From the NCBI GenBank assembly GCA_016288215.1, contig JAEEYQ010000041.1, forward strand, positions 100,805-164,804: DNA of 64,000 nucleotides, given 5' to 3'. Shown piece after piece: positions 47,788-57,146 of this stretch (position 1 is the first letter of the stretch; the number at the start of each line of letters is the position of its first letter). The DNA comes from Lentisphaeria bacterium (GTDB taxonomy: Bacteria > Verrucomicrobiota > Lentisphaeria > Oligosphaerales > Oligosphaeraceae). A program made the translations under genes and the position numbers. The notes beneath the pieces were generated by a model, which worked only from the letters and a program-made list of their open reading frames with translations, was not told the DNA's origin and ran no database searches.

Positions 47788-50700
47788 ATGGATATGACAA
47801 TGCTCAACGATTTGCTTACATTGGTGAAGACGGCGGGATCTGAATTCCGCTCCGCCCCTTTTTGGTCATGGAACGCGAAGCTGGAGCCTGAGGAGCTGCG
47901 GCGGCAGATCCGTGTCTTCCACGAGATGGGAATGGGCGGCTTCTTCATGCATTCGCGAGTGGGATTGAACACCCCCTATCTGAGCAAGGATTGGTTCAAA
48001 TGCATCGACGCCTGCGTGGATGAGGCGAAAAAGCTTGGCATGCAGGCATGGCTCTACGACGAGGACCGCTGGCCCTCCGGTGCGGCGGGCGGCCTTGTCA
48101 CCTCCAATCCCGCCTATCGCGGCCGCAGCCTGCGGAGCGAACGCGCCGTCAATGCCGCTGATTTGAAAACTATTGCGGCAGAACGACTTGCATGTTTTGT
48201 GGCAAAATTCGCAAGGGACGGCGAGACAATCATTTCCGCAAAACGAGTTGCGGAGCTTCCCGCAAAGGCGCCTGCAGGGAAGGAGCTGCTGGTCTTCCAT
48301 GTCCATGTGATGGAGCCGAACAGCTGGTTCAATGACCAAACCTATGTGGACACGTTGAATCCGGATGCGGTGAAGCAGTTCCTGAAGGTCACCCATGAGG
48401 CGTACTGGAAAAAGAATGGTGCGGATTTTGGCGGCGCGATCCCCGGCGTCTTCACTGATGAACCCAACTACAGCCATGCCGTCGGTTCCACGCCGCATGC
48501 GGTGCCATGGACCGATCGGCTTCCGGAGCTTTTCCGCAAACGCTTTGGCTATGACCTCCTCGACCATCTTCCCGAACTCGGTTATGATTTCGAAGGCATG
48601 GACTTTTCGCGGGCGCGGCATGATTTCTACGAGGAAGTCACCACCCTTTTCGTGGAAAGCTTTGGCAAACTCATCGGCGACTGGTGCGGCGAGCATCACC
48701 TCAAATACACGGGACATGTTTTGGAGGAGGACAATCTGTATTCGCAGCGCCATTCCGTCGGCGACGCGATGCGCTTCTACGAGTTTCAGCAGCAGCCGGG
48801 CATCGATCTGCTCTGCGAGACCTGGAGCCCCGTGGACACGGCGAAGCAGTGCTCCAGCGTGGCCCATCAGCTTGACAAGCCCGTGCGGCTCTGCGAATGC
48901 TACGGTGTGACGGGATGGGACTTCCCCTTCGCGGGGCACAAGGCATTGGGGGACTGGCTCGCCGTACTGGGCATCAATTTCCGCTGCCCCCATCTCGCAT
49001 GGTACTCCATGGAGGGAGAAGCCAAGCGGGACTATCCCGCCAGCATCTCCTTCCAGTCGCCATGGTATCCCTATTATCCGCTTGTGGAAAACTACTTTGC
49101 CCATCAGGCGGCGGCGTTGCGGCCGGGAAGGGAAGTGCGTGACATTTTGGTGGTGCATCCCATTGAATCCGCATGGGGCGCGAAGGCCTTCATGAACAAG
49201 TCTGGCCAGAAGCCGCTGAACGCCATCATGATCGATGTGCGCAATCTCTTGCTGGAGAATCATTTGGATTTTGACTACGGCTGCGAGGACCATCTGGCGC
49301 GCTTTGGAAGCGTCGTCGGGCAAGGACGTCAGGCACGGCTGCAGGTCGGTGTGGCGTCCTACAAGGTGGTGGTGCTGCCGAAGATGACCACCATCCGCTC
49401 CACCACGCTGAAACTGCTGGAGTCCTTTGTGAAAGCCGGCGGCCAAGTCGTCTACATGGAGGCGGCGCCGAAGCATCTGGACGCCGTGGAGTCCGCAAAG
49501 CCGGCTGAAGCCTATGCCGCCTTCACGATGGTCACCGCGGAGACGCTGGCGAAAACGGTCGAGCCGCTGGGCCGCCGCGTTTCCATCCGCGCCAGAGGCG
49601 AAGGCGAGCTGCCAACGCTTCTCTACATGCTCAAGCAGGGAGAGGACTTCGAGACGCTCTTTGTCTGCAACACTTCCATGCCGCCTTCAGCCGGCTATGT
49701 CAACGACAGTCCGAGGCTGCGCGACCGCACTGCCGCCTACGACAAAACCGTCGTCACGCTCAAGAGCCAATTTGCCAACCCGATGGTCTATGAGCTCGAC
49801 CAAAGGACGGGGGACTGGATGCAGCTGAACGGGAAGGTTCATGCAAATGGAAAGACCGTCCGCATCACCACGCCTTTCACAGTCTTGGAAAGCAGATTGT
49901 ATCTCATTACCAATCAGAAGATAGCGGATGCGATTCAAGAAAATGACCCCATGGAGAACAGCGTGGTCTTCAATGCGACCTTGCTGCCGCCCTTCGATAA
50001 ATACATGTTGGACGAACCCAATGCCATGGTCCTTGACCAGGCCATCTATGAAGTGGATGGAAAAGGCGACGGACAGGTTCACTACATCCTCAAGATCGAC
50101 GATGCGGTGCGCACGCAGATGGGGCAGCGTCCACGTGGCGGCCGCATGGTGCAGCCGTGGGTGACGTCCGCGAACGCGAAGCCCTCTGGAACCGTGCCTC
50201 TGAAGCTCACGTATTCCTTTGAAGTGGAAGAACTTCCGCCATCTGATTCGCCGTTTAGCCTTGCCATGGAGCGACCGGATCTCTACACCGTCACGCTAAA
50301 CGACAAGAAGATTGAAGGCAAGGCGAAGGAGTATTGGGTGGATCCTGCCATTCGCATCCTGCCACTTGAGGTGGCCGATCTTCGCAAGGGACTGAATCTG
50401 CTGGTTTTGGAATGCGACTACCATGAACTGCAGCCCGGCCTGGAGGCCATCTATCTTCTCGGAGAATTCGGCGTGAAGGGCACGCGCACCATGACGGCGC
50501 TTCCGGACACGCTGCAATGCGGAAATGTGTGTGATCAGGGACTGCCGAACTATTCAGGAAACATCACCTATTACGGCAGCCTCCATCTGAACAAGCCGAA
50601 GAAAGGCGAACGCATTATCATGTCCTTCCTCGAGTGGAAGGGGGTGGCTTTGGGCGTGAAAGTGAACAACGGCAAGCTGCATCTGCTCGGTTGGCCACCC

Positions 50701-50922
50701 TATCGGCTGGACATCACAGACGAGGTTCGGCCAGGCAAGAACAATTTCGAGTTTGTGCTCCTTTCCAGCCGTCGCAATGTCTTCGGCCCCTTCTACGGTT
50801 ATGACAAGAGTCCCGTTTGGTGCAACTCCGATCGGTTCAAGCTCTTCCAGATCACCGACCGTCAACTGGTTGATGTCGGGCTGGAGATCCGACCGTTCAT
50901 CTTTTATGTGAAAAATCGTTAA
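47788..50922 (+). CDS. GH106-like (alpha-L-rhamnosidase-related) glycosidase
   Basis: A 1044-residue protein with the opening typical of GH106-related enzymes: APFWSWNAKLEPEELRRQI, then MGGFFMHSRVGLNTPYLS near residue 50 and AWLYDEDRWPSGAAGG near residue 90. A long TIM-barrel region follows (to about 480), with a flavodoxin-like or amidotransferase-like segment near 460-620 and beta-sandwich domains to the end. There is no signal peptide. It starts the block leading to the unassigned protein, sialidase and ADP-ribosylglycohydrolase-like genes. No ribosome site is seen before the ATG, and nearby ATGs at 47794 and 47800 are alternatives. Confidence 0.75.
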   Translation: MDMTMLNDLLTLVKTAGSEFRSAPFWSWNAKLEPEELRRQIRVFHEMGMGGFFMHSRVGLNTPYLSKDWFKCIDACVDEAKKLGMQAWLYDEDRWPSGAAGGLVTSNPAYRGRSLRSERAVNAADLKTIAAERLACFVAKFARDGETIISAKRVAELPAKAPAGKELLVFHVHVMEPNSWFNDQTYVDTLNPDAVKQFLKVTHEAYWKKNGADFGGAIPGVFTDEPNYSHAVGSTPHAVPWTDRLPELFRKRFGYDLLDHLPELGYDFEGMDFSRARHDFYEEVTTLFVESFGKLIGDWCGEHHLKYTGHVLEEDNLYSQRHSVGDAMRFYEFQQQPGIDLLCETWSPVDTAKQCSSVAHQLDKPVRLCECYGVTGWDFPFAGHKALGDWLAVLGINFRCPHLAWYSMEGEAKRDYPASISFQSPWYPYYPLVENYFAHQAAALRPGREVRDILVVHPIESAWGAKAFMNKSGQKPLNAIMIDVRNLLLENHLDFDYGCEDHLARFGSVVGQGRQARLQVGVASYKVVVLPKMTTIRSTTLKLLESFVKAGGQVVYMEAAPKHLDAVESAKPAEAYAAFTMVTAETLAKTVEPLGRRVSIRARGEGELPTLLYMLKQGEDFETLFVCNTSMPPSAGYVNDSPRLRDRTAAYDKTVVTLKSQFANPMVYELDQRTGDWMQLNGKVHANGKTVRITTPFTVLESRLYLITNQKIADAIQENDPMENSVVFNATLLPPFDKYMLDEPNAMVLDQAIYEVDGKGDGQVHYILKIDDAVRTQMGQRPRGGRMVQPWVTSANAKPSGTVPLKLTYSFEVEELPPSDSPFSLAMERPDLYTVTLNDKKIEGKAKEYWVDPAIRILPLEVADLRKGLNLLVLECDYHELQPGLEAIYLLGEFGVKGTRTMTALPDTLQCGNVCDQGLPNYSGNITYYGSLHLNKPKKGERIIMSFLEWKGVALGVKVNNGKLHLLGWPPYRLDITDEVRPGKNNFEFVLLSSRRNVFGPFYGYDKSPVWCNSDRFKLFQITDRQLVDVGLEIRPFIFYVKNR

Positions 50923-50948
50923 CATATTGGTATTAAGATAGTTATGAT
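50918..50948. promoter_or_regulatory. AT-rich E-palindrome, copy 5
   Basis: GTTAACATATTGG and its mirror AAGATAGTTATGA, centred on TATT. It overlaps the GH106-like stop codon and lies 32 bp before the next gene. Confidence 0.45.
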
Positions 50949-50979
50949 TTATCTAAGCTGAAAATCTCAGGAGCTGAGG

Positions 50980-51846
50980 ATGGCAAAGGCGGTTGACAAG
51001 TATTGGCTCTTCGGAATTCGTCCCCATCAAGACGACACCCTGCTCGATGCGCTCAACGGCCATCCGAAACGCCGCTGCGGCTCGCGGATCACGCCGGCGG
51101 AGGGCGCCTTCATGTTGGGCGTGCCCAACCTCATCATGGTCACAGGCGACAATGCGGAGCCAGTCCCCTTCACGTTGGACGCCTATCAGTACTGCGAAAG
51201 CTTCCGTCCGCTGAAGCGCGTGGTGTGGAGCTCCTGCGGCAGCGGCGGCTGGCGCAACGGCAATGAAGAGGCCTTCATCTGCGATCTGTCGCACAAGTAC
51301 AACAACGTGTGCGGCGCCTATCTGGATGATTTCCTCTCGCGCTTCGGAGAGAATCCAGAAGAACATACGGATGAACTACTTGCGTGCATTCAAGACATAC
51401 GGCGGAAGCTTTCGGGGGCCGCCCGCCCCATGCCCATCTATGTGACCGCCTACATGCATAATCTTGACAAGGTGGCGCCGTCCGTATTGGACTTGCTGGA
51501 CGTTTTGGTCTTCTGGACATGGCAGTCGAAGGAGCTGCCGCTGCTGCCGTCCCGCTTTGAGACGGCGGAAAAGGCCTGCCCCCGCCATCGGAAGTTCTTG
51601 GGCATCTACATGTACGATTTCACCACGCGGGAGGCCGTGGACATGGAGCTGATGAGATTCCAGTGCGACTACGGACTGGAGATGCTGAAGGCCGGCCGCG
51701 TCGACGGACTGGTTTTCGAGGCCAATTCCGTCATGGGCATCGGTCTGCCGACAGAAGACTTTCTGCGCGAATGGATTGCCTCAACCCGCGACATCGAGGT
51801 GCCGAAGACCGCAGCCAACACCACCCCAAATCCATTCGAACCATGA
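50980..51846 (+). CDS. Unassigned protein, possible TIM-barrel
   Basis: A 288-residue protein I cannot assign to a family. It shows alternating hydrophobic strands and helices suggestive of an (alpha/beta)8 barrel: KRVVWSSCGSGG near residue 75, CGAYLDDFLSRFGEN near 108, PIYVTAYMHN near 150, DVLVFWTWQSKELP near 168 and GIYMYDF near 208. Acidic residues in YLDDF and the Trp-rich strand could line a sugar site. There is no signal peptide. AGGAG precedes the ATG. It lies between the GH106-like and sialidase-like genes and is probably co-expressed. A glycosidase or lyase role is inferred from context only. Confidence 0.6.
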   Translation: MAKAVDKYWLFGIRPHQDDTLLDALNGHPKRRCGSRITPAEGAFMLGVPNLIMVTGDNAEPVPFTLDAYQYCESFRPLKRVVWSSCGSGGWRNGNEEAFICDLSHKYNNVCGAYLDDFLSRFGENPEEHTDELLACIQDIRRKLSGAARPMPIYVTAYMHNLDKVAPSVLDLLDVLVFWTWQSKELPLLPSRFETAEKACPRHRKFLGIYMYDFTTREAVDMELMRFQCDYGLEMLKAGRVDGLVFEANSVMGIGLPTEDFLREWIASTRDIEVPKTAANTTPNPFEP

Positions 51847-51865
51847 CGGCATGTGGCGGTTTCAT

Positions 51866-51894
51866 CATATCGTATATATAGTATATGGTATAGG
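51866..51894 (+). promoter_or_regulatory. AT-rich T-element with TATATGGTATAGG, copy 5
   Basis: CGTATATATAGTATATGG, then TATAGG. It shares the 13-nt core with three other copies, starts 20 nt after the previous stop, and lies 44 nt before the sialidase ATG. Confidence 0.5.
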
Positions 51895-51937
51895 AGAATC
51901 GTTTTAATCAACCCATCAATCCTTTTTTCATGTGACC

Positions 51938-53059
51938 ATGGAACGACTTTTTCTTCAGACCATTTCCAGATGGCAGGACCATTCGAGCCATCCAAGCCAG
52001 ACTTTCCCCTCCCTGGTGGCCACGCCGACGGGGCGGCTCATCGCCTCATGGCGTTGCTCCCCCACCAAAGAGGGCATCTGCGACAACCATGTGCTGTTCA
52101 GCATCTCCGATGACGGCGGCCGCAGTTGGGGCACCCCGTTCCGTCCCTGCCTTGCGCCTCAATTGGAGGGACGCAAAGGCATTTTCCGCGTGGGCTCCCT
52201 CTCCACCATCGGCAATCGGCTGCTGCTCACCTATTGTTGGGTGGACACGAGCCGTCCGGAGCGTCCCTTCTTCCGCGAAGAGAACTCCGGCCTGCTGGAC
52301 TGCAAGATCTTCCTCTCCGTCTCCGATGACGATGGCGCTACCTGGAGCGAGCCGCGGCTGCTGGACACCTCCCCCTACCACAACCAGCCCACGCCGACCA
52401 CCGGCCCCATGCTGACGCTGCCTGACGGACGGGTCGCCCTCCAGTTTGAGCTGAACCTGCCCTATGAGTCCACGGAAGTGTGGCGGCATCTTCCCGTGCT
52501 GAAATTCTCCCATGATTTGGGGCGGACCTTTGACCATGTGGCCATTCCCGCCAAAGCGGAAGACAACCGCATCTTCTATTGGGACCAACGGCCCATTGTC
52601 TTGAGAAGCGGCAAAATCGTGGACTTCTTCTGGACGTGGGATAACGTGAGCAGCTGCTATCACAACATCACCATGAGTGAATCCGATGACGGCGGCCGCA
52701 GTTGGTCTCCTGTCCACGACACAGGCATTCCAGGCCAGGCGGGGCCAGGGGTGGAGCTTTCGGACGGACGGCTGGCCGTTCCCGTGGTGGACCGCACGGC
52801 GCAGCCCAAAATCGTCCTTCGCCTTTCGGAGGACCAGGGGCGTTCTTTCACGGATGAAGTCCTTGAGCTGAGCGGCACGGTTGTCGATCGGCAGACCGCT
52901 GTTCAGGAAGACCGCAACGGCGCCTGGCGGGAAATGACCGCCTTCTCTCTGGGGCTGCCTGCCGCCGTCGCTTCCGGCCATGGCACTGTCAATGTCATTT
53001 GGTATGCGGGACTCAACACCGACCAGACGGACATCGAGTTCGCCGAGGCTCGGGTATAG
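51938..53059 (+). CDS. Sialidase-family (BNR-repeat) protein
   Basis: A 373-residue six-bladed propeller protein of the sialidase superfamily. Three clear Asp-boxes are present (SISDDGGRSW, SVSDDDGATW, SESDDGGRSW). The first blade has SHPSQTFPSLVATPTGRLIASWR, where sialidases carry the arginine triad's first Arg. There is no signal peptide, so it may process imported sialosides or related sugars. ATG 51938 is preferred to GTG 51932, but no ribosome site is seen for either. A DapA/NanA-type aldolase also lies in this window (1-294), which would suit sialic acid use, though they are far apart. Confidence 0.8.
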   Translation: MERLFLQTISRWQDHSSHPSQTFPSLVATPTGRLIASWRCSPTKEGICDNHVLFSISDDGGRSWGTPFRPCLAPQLEGRKGIFRVGSLSTIGNRLLLTYCWVDTSRPERPFFREENSGLLDCKIFLSVSDDDGATWSEPRLLDTSPYHNQPTPTTGPMLTLPDGRVALQFELNLPYESTEVWRHLPVLKFSHDLGRTFDHVAIPAKAEDNRIFYWDQRPIVLRSGKIVDFFWTWDNVSSCYHNITMSESDDGGRSWSPVHDTGIPGQAGPGVELSDGRLAVPVVDRTAQPKIVLRLSEDQGRSFTDEVLELSGTVVDRQTAVQEDRNGAWREMTAFSLGLPAAVASGHGTVNVIWYAGLNTDQTDIEFAEARV

Positions 53060-53073
53060 AACATCGCACTTAA

Positions 53074-53107
53074 TTCATAACTAACTGATAATCAATAAGA
53101 TATATTA
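53074..53107. promoter_or_regulatory. AT-rich E-palindrome, copy 6
   Basis: TTCATAACTAACTGATAATC, then AATAAGATATATTA. It ends 1 nt before the next start codon and leaves no room for a ribosome site. Confidence 0.45.
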
Positions 53108-53108
53108 T

Positions 53109-55211
53109 ATGCTATCATTGCGTGAAAACTATGAGAACCTTGTCTACGCAGGTGTCTTGGGCAAGGTGATTGGTGTTTATTTGGGCCGTCCTTTCGAGGG
53201 ATGGGACAAAAAGGACATAGAGGAGAAATGGGGTCTTGTGGATCACTATGTCCATGAGGATCAAGGAGTTCCGCTTGTGGTGCCCGATGATGACATCTCC
53301 GGCACGCTGACCTTTGTGCGGGCTTTGGAGGACTCCGGCCAATATGCGGACACGCCAGAGGACTTCTATGGCAAGACGTGGCTGAACTACCTTTTGGAGA
53401 ATAAGACCATCCTCTGGTGGGGCGGCATGGGAAGCTCCACGGAGAACACCGCCTTCCTCCGCCTGAAGGCGGGAATCCCCTCGCCCCGCTCCGGTTCCAT
53501 GGAGCTCAACGGCAAAACCGTCGCCGAGCAGATTGGCGCCCAAATCTTCATTGACGGATTTGGATTGGTCTGCCCTGGCCAGCCTGCTTTGGCCGCCGCT
53601 TTGGCGAAGAACGCGGCGCGGGTTTCCCACGATGGCGAGGCGGTGCATGCCGCCATGGTCGTGGCCGCCATGGAAGCCGCCGCCTTCGAGGAGAAAAACA
53701 TGGAGACGCTGCTGGACATCGGCGTCTCCGTTGTCCCCAAAGACTGTTTGCTGGCTCAGGTGCACCGCGATGTCCGCCAGTGGTGTCGGGAGGATGGTGA
53801 CTGGCGCAAAACCTATGAGCGAATTTGCACGACCTACAGCTACGCCCGTTATGGAGGCGGATGCCATGTCATTCCAAATCATGCACTTATGGTGATGGCA
53901 TGGTCCTATGCCCCTGCGGATTTCCGCCAGGCACTGGCCATTGTCAACACCTGTGGCTGGGACACGGACTGCAATTCCGCCAATGTGGGCTGTCTGATGG
54001 CGTTGGTGGTGGGGCTAGAGGGCATTTGCCGTTCCATGGATTTCCGCACGCCCTTTGGCGACCGGATCATTTTGCCTACGGCGGACGGAACGTTGGCGGC
54101 CACGGACTGCCTGACCGAAGCCCGCCATGTGGCTCGCATGGGACGGAAAATCATGGGATGGGAGCCGCGTTCCTATCCCCACTGGTTTGATTTCGCCGCG
54201 CCAGGCGCCAGTCAGGGCTTCCTGCCGGAGTGGACAGGGCGGGGCGTCCAGCTCGTCCAACTCCCTTCGGACGAGTCAGCCGGCGGCGGACTTCCCTTCC
54301 ACTACAGTCTTCCCATTGGCGGTCGCGGACGAATCTCCACGCCCCTGTTGCCTCGTAGACAGACTTTCGGCTATGCCATTGTGGGCACTGGGAAGCTTTA
54401 TCCAGGCATGAAAGTGGTGATGACGTTGGGAAAATGCACAGCGGGCGCCGGCGTCGTGTCTGCTGCCATGTTCCTGAAATACGACCTCCCCAAGGAGGAG
54501 GGAAGCCGGTTCTACTCCGCTGTCACGCCGCTGAAGGCCGGCGCCGTCCTTGAGCTGACCGTGCCGGACATGGACGGGCTTCCGCCCATGGACTTGGGCT
54601 TGGAGCTTCGCAGCGAGGAGCCTGCCTACGGGACGGGGACCATCGCCCACGTCGACCTTGCGGCGTCCGCGTTCCATTATGGAGTGACCGCCGAACGGCT
54701 AAAGGAGCTGGACTTTGCCGGCTGGATCACCAGCCACGAATTTGTGCGCACCGCCTTCAGCGAAGACACGGAAGTGATGGTCTATTTGGGCAAGAACCAA
54801 GGCAAGGGCTATGCCTACACGGGAAATCGGCTGTGGGGGGATCAATCCATTGAGGCGAGGCTGTGCTTCCATATGGCTGACCTGGCCGGGCTCATTGCCC
54901 GCTTCCAGGGGCTTCAACGTTATGTCTCCCTGACACGGCGCGGTGACCGTCTCGTTCTCGCTCTTGAGAACTATGGCGAAACCATCCTTGCGGAAGCTCC
55001 GTGCAATTGGCCGCTGGGAGAGCCCCATCTCCTTAAGCTGGAATGCGTTGGAGATGCCATCAGCGGTTGGTTGGACGGGAAGCGGCTGCTTCAGGCCACT
55101 TGTGGCCAGCTCATGTGCGGCGCGGCGGGATTTATGTTCGAAAACAGCCTTTTGGGCTTTCACGACCTGCGCATAGACGGTCGCTGCGCATGGCCAGAGC
55201 AGTCTTTGTAA
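53109..55211 (+). CDS. ADP-ribosylglycohydrolase-family protein with C-terminal beta domains
   Basis: A 700-residue protein. The first 350 residues are an all-helical ADP-ribosyl-acceptor hydrolase-like domain, with metal aspartates in VVPDDDISG (60-62) and GWDTDCNSANVG near residue 285. The remaining half has two beta-rich segments: about 390-540, and 550-700, which is LamG/concanavalin-like. Members of this fold outside DraG/ARH act on other glycosyl bonds, and the sugar-enzyme context suggests such a role instead of protein de-ADP-ribosylation. The ATG abuts an E-palindrome, so translation may be leaderless or coupled. Its 3' end faces the DUF1703-type gene, 14 bp away. Confidence 0.8.
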   Translation: MLSLRENYENLVYAGVLGKVIGVYLGRPFEGWDKKDIEEKWGLVDHYVHEDQGVPLVVPDDDISGTLTFVRALEDSGQYADTPEDFYGKTWLNYLLENKTILWWGGMGSSTENTAFLRLKAGIPSPRSGSMELNGKTVAEQIGAQIFIDGFGLVCPGQPALAAALAKNAARVSHDGEAVHAAMVVAAMEAAAFEEKNMETLLDIGVSVVPKDCLLAQVHRDVRQWCREDGDWRKTYERICTTYSYARYGGGCHVIPNHALMVMAWSYAPADFRQALAIVNTCGWDTDCNSANVGCLMALVVGLEGICRSMDFRTPFGDRIILPTADGTLAATDCLTEARHVARMGRKIMGWEPRSYPHWFDFAAPGASQGFLPEWTGRGVQLVQLPSDESAGGGLPFHYSLPIGGRGRISTPLLPRRQTFGYAIVGTGKLYPGMKVVMTLGKCTAGAGVVSAAMFLKYDLPKEEGSRFYSAVTPLKAGAVLELTVPDMDGLPPMDLGLELRSEEPAYGTGTIAHVDLAASAFHYGVTAERLKELDFAGWITSHEFVRTAFSEDTEVMVYLGKNQGKGYAYTGNRLWGDQSIEARLCFHMADLAGLIARFQGLQRYVSLTRRGDRLVLALENYGETILAEAPCNWPLGEPHLLKLECVGDAISGWLDGKRLLQATCGQLMCGAAGFMFENSLLGFHDLRIDGRCAWPEQSL

Positions 55212-55225
55212 CGACTCTATGGCGG

Positions 55226-56977
55226 TCAAATCTCCTGCGCGAGAAGAAGTTCGCCGCCGCGGAAGACGAGGCAGAGGCGGATGAGGGTCACGGGGCCGTC
55301 GGGCCGGAGGCGCCATTCCCGCGCCAGATGGCGGTCGGCGGCGTACTGCTCCAGCTGCGCGGTCGCCTCCGCCAGCAGTTTCCTTTTGGCGACGGCGCTC
55401 AGCTTCTCTTTGGAGCTCAGGTACTTGACCTCGATGAGGGCGCCGTATCGGATTTCGGGGAAGAGAGTCAGCATGGGGGCGAGGGCCAGGTCCGCGAAGC
55501 CGCAGTTGGCGTTGTGCTCCGTGTGGGGGATCAGGACATTGCTAACAGCGAGCAGGGCGGCCAGCGCGGCCTGCACGGTCTTCTCGCCGTCGAGAAGGTC
55601 CCGTGCGCTGATGGTCTCCCGAAGCGACATGGCGGCCAGCTCGACGGCGGGACGCCACGTGCCGCGGATCGCCATGGTTTCCAACGCGTTGGCCAGCTCG
55701 GTGGCGCGGGGGTTCACCTGGCAGGCGTCCGCATAGCCGTGGCGCAGGAAGTCCGAGATGAACTGCCGCATGGTCAGGTTCGGGATGACCAGCTCCACGT
55801 TCGACAGGCTCGTGTCGCCGATGGTGACCATGCCATAGTAGTAGAGCAGCGAAAGGAAGCTCTCGGGCTTGGTGAGGGTCTCCTCGCGGAAGGAGCGGAT
55901 GAGCTTCGTGGTGACGCGGCCCTCGGCCACCACGGTCTCCAGGGCGTTGAACTTGCCGTTGAGCCTGCCGTTGGTGATGACCAGATGGCGCAGCTTGTAG
56001 TAGTCCGTGCGGAGGTTCTCGTCCACCATCTCGCGGGGGAAGTGGCTTTCGACGCTGCTTCGCCGCAGGAAGCCAAAGAAAAGCGCGGGATTGATGACCT
56101 GTAACTCGTTGTCCTCTGAGAAGCGGTAGTGATCGTACCAGTCCGTGACCAAAGAGAAGGCTGTCTCGCGGTCGAGGGGGAACTGGCCGGCGGCGGCATA
56201 GTAGTCCAGGCAGGTCCGAATGTCGTCGTGGGTGAAGCCGCAGAGGGTGGACAGTCGGGAGTCCTGCGAGATGTTTTCGGCGATGTTGAATCCGCTGGTC
56301 ACGTCGTCCAACGTCATGGGCGAGACGCCGGTCAGGAAGATGTTGGTGATTGCCGCGTTCGCCGCCTTCAGCATGGCGAAGAACCCCTTGAAGGAGCCCG
56401 TGCCGTGGCAGAGCTCGCGGTAGACCTGCTCGCCGGCCTGGGCCAGCAGCCGGTTGGAGAAGTTGTCGTATTCGTCAATAAGAATGAAGATGCGTGGCGC
56501 CTTGACCGGAAGATTCTCCTTTAGAATCTTAAATCCTTCATCGAAAGTGGGTTGCTTCTGGATGAGGTCCGCCACTTGATTCGTGATGTGTTTCCGGTAG
56601 CGGTTGACGAAGCCGTCCAGAGTCAGTCGGCAATTCGTCTCGAATTTCTGCTGGATCTCGGCAAGGTTCTCTCCCCGCACCTCCGAAAAGTCGAAGTGCA
56701 TGATGAGGAACTTGTTCTTGTTGTCCGTGGGGTGTTCATGGAGCCAGGTGCCGCCGAACAGCTCATCGAAGCGATCCGCCGAGTTGATGTCATAGTAGTA
56801 ATGCATCATACTGATTAGCAATGACTTGCCAAATCTTCGAGGACGCAGGAAGAGCTGATAGTGCAGTTGCTCGAGGGCGGGAAAGAGGAATGTGCGGTCC
56901 ACGAAATAGGCGTTGCTGTTGCGCAAATTCGCAAAATCGCTGATTCCGTATGGATTGGTCTTGACCGTTTCCGGCAT
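55226..56977 (-). CDS. DUF1703-type AAA-ATPase with C-terminal nuclease-like domain, copy 2
   Basis: A 583-residue protein of the same family as the gene at 46103 but clearly diverged. The Walker A-like motif is LRPRRFGKSLLISMM near residue 45, and the Walker B-like IFILIDEYDNFSN near residue 160. The nuclease-like end carries GFADLALAPM...GALIEVKYLSSKEK, with D and ExK. A GGGAGAG site precedes the ATG. A T-like element at 57012 lies 35 bp upstream on the same strand. The family is often multi-copy and strain-variable. It marks the right-hand edge of the 47.8-55.2 kb sugar-enzyme block. Confidence 0.85.
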   Translation of the reverse strand: MPETVKTNPYGISDFANLRNSNAYFVDRTFLFPALEQLHYQLFLRPRRFGKSLLISMMHYYYDINSADRFDELFGGTWLHEHPTDNKNKFLIMHFDFSEVRGENLAEIQQKFETNCRLTLDGFVNRYRKHITNQVADLIQKQPTFDEGFKILKENLPVKAPRIFILIDEYDNFSNRLLAQAGEQVYRELCHGTGSFKGFFAMLKAANAAITNIFLTGVSPMTLDDVTSGFNIAENISQDSRLSTLCGFTHDDIRTCLDYYAAAGQFPLDRETAFSLVTDWYDHYRFSEDNELQVINPALFFGFLRRSSVESHFPREMVDENLRTDYYKLRHLVITNGRLNGKFNALETVVAEGRVTTKLIRSFREETLTKPESFLSLLYYYGMVTIGDTSLSNVELVIPNLTMRQFISDFLRHGYADACQVNPRATELANALETMAIRGTWRPAVELAAMSLRETISARDLLDGEKTVQAALAALLAVSNVLIPHTEHNANCGFADLALAPMLTLFPEIRYGALIEVKYLSSKEKLSAVAKRKLLAEATAQLEQYAADRHLAREWRLRPDGPVTLIRLCLVFRGGELLLAQEI

Positions 56978-57011
56978 GGCGTTTCTCTCCCTTTATTGAC
57001 TTATGAATGTC

Positions 57012-57030
57012 ATCCCATATACTATAATGC
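57012..57030 (-). promoter_or_regulatory. T-like element, copy 6 (diverged)
   Basis: On the minus strand, ATTATAGTATATGGGATGA resembles the T-element at 51866 and points toward the DUF1703-type gene starting at 56977. Confidence 0.35.
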
Positions 57031-57146
57031 CTTTGCCGCTTTTTGCTGAAGAATCGCCATCTGTGCTATTGAAAGAGGTATATAGACACGAGTTAAGTAT
57101 TCTGCCCCTTTGGGGGCTGTGGAGTCATGGGCACGATGGCATGTTT

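Noticed and set aside
53080..53100. Fur-box reading of the TGATAATCA core in E-palindromes
   Set aside because: Only the central nonamer resembles a Fur site. The outer TTATAAC/GTTAT arms and the genes served do not fit iron control.
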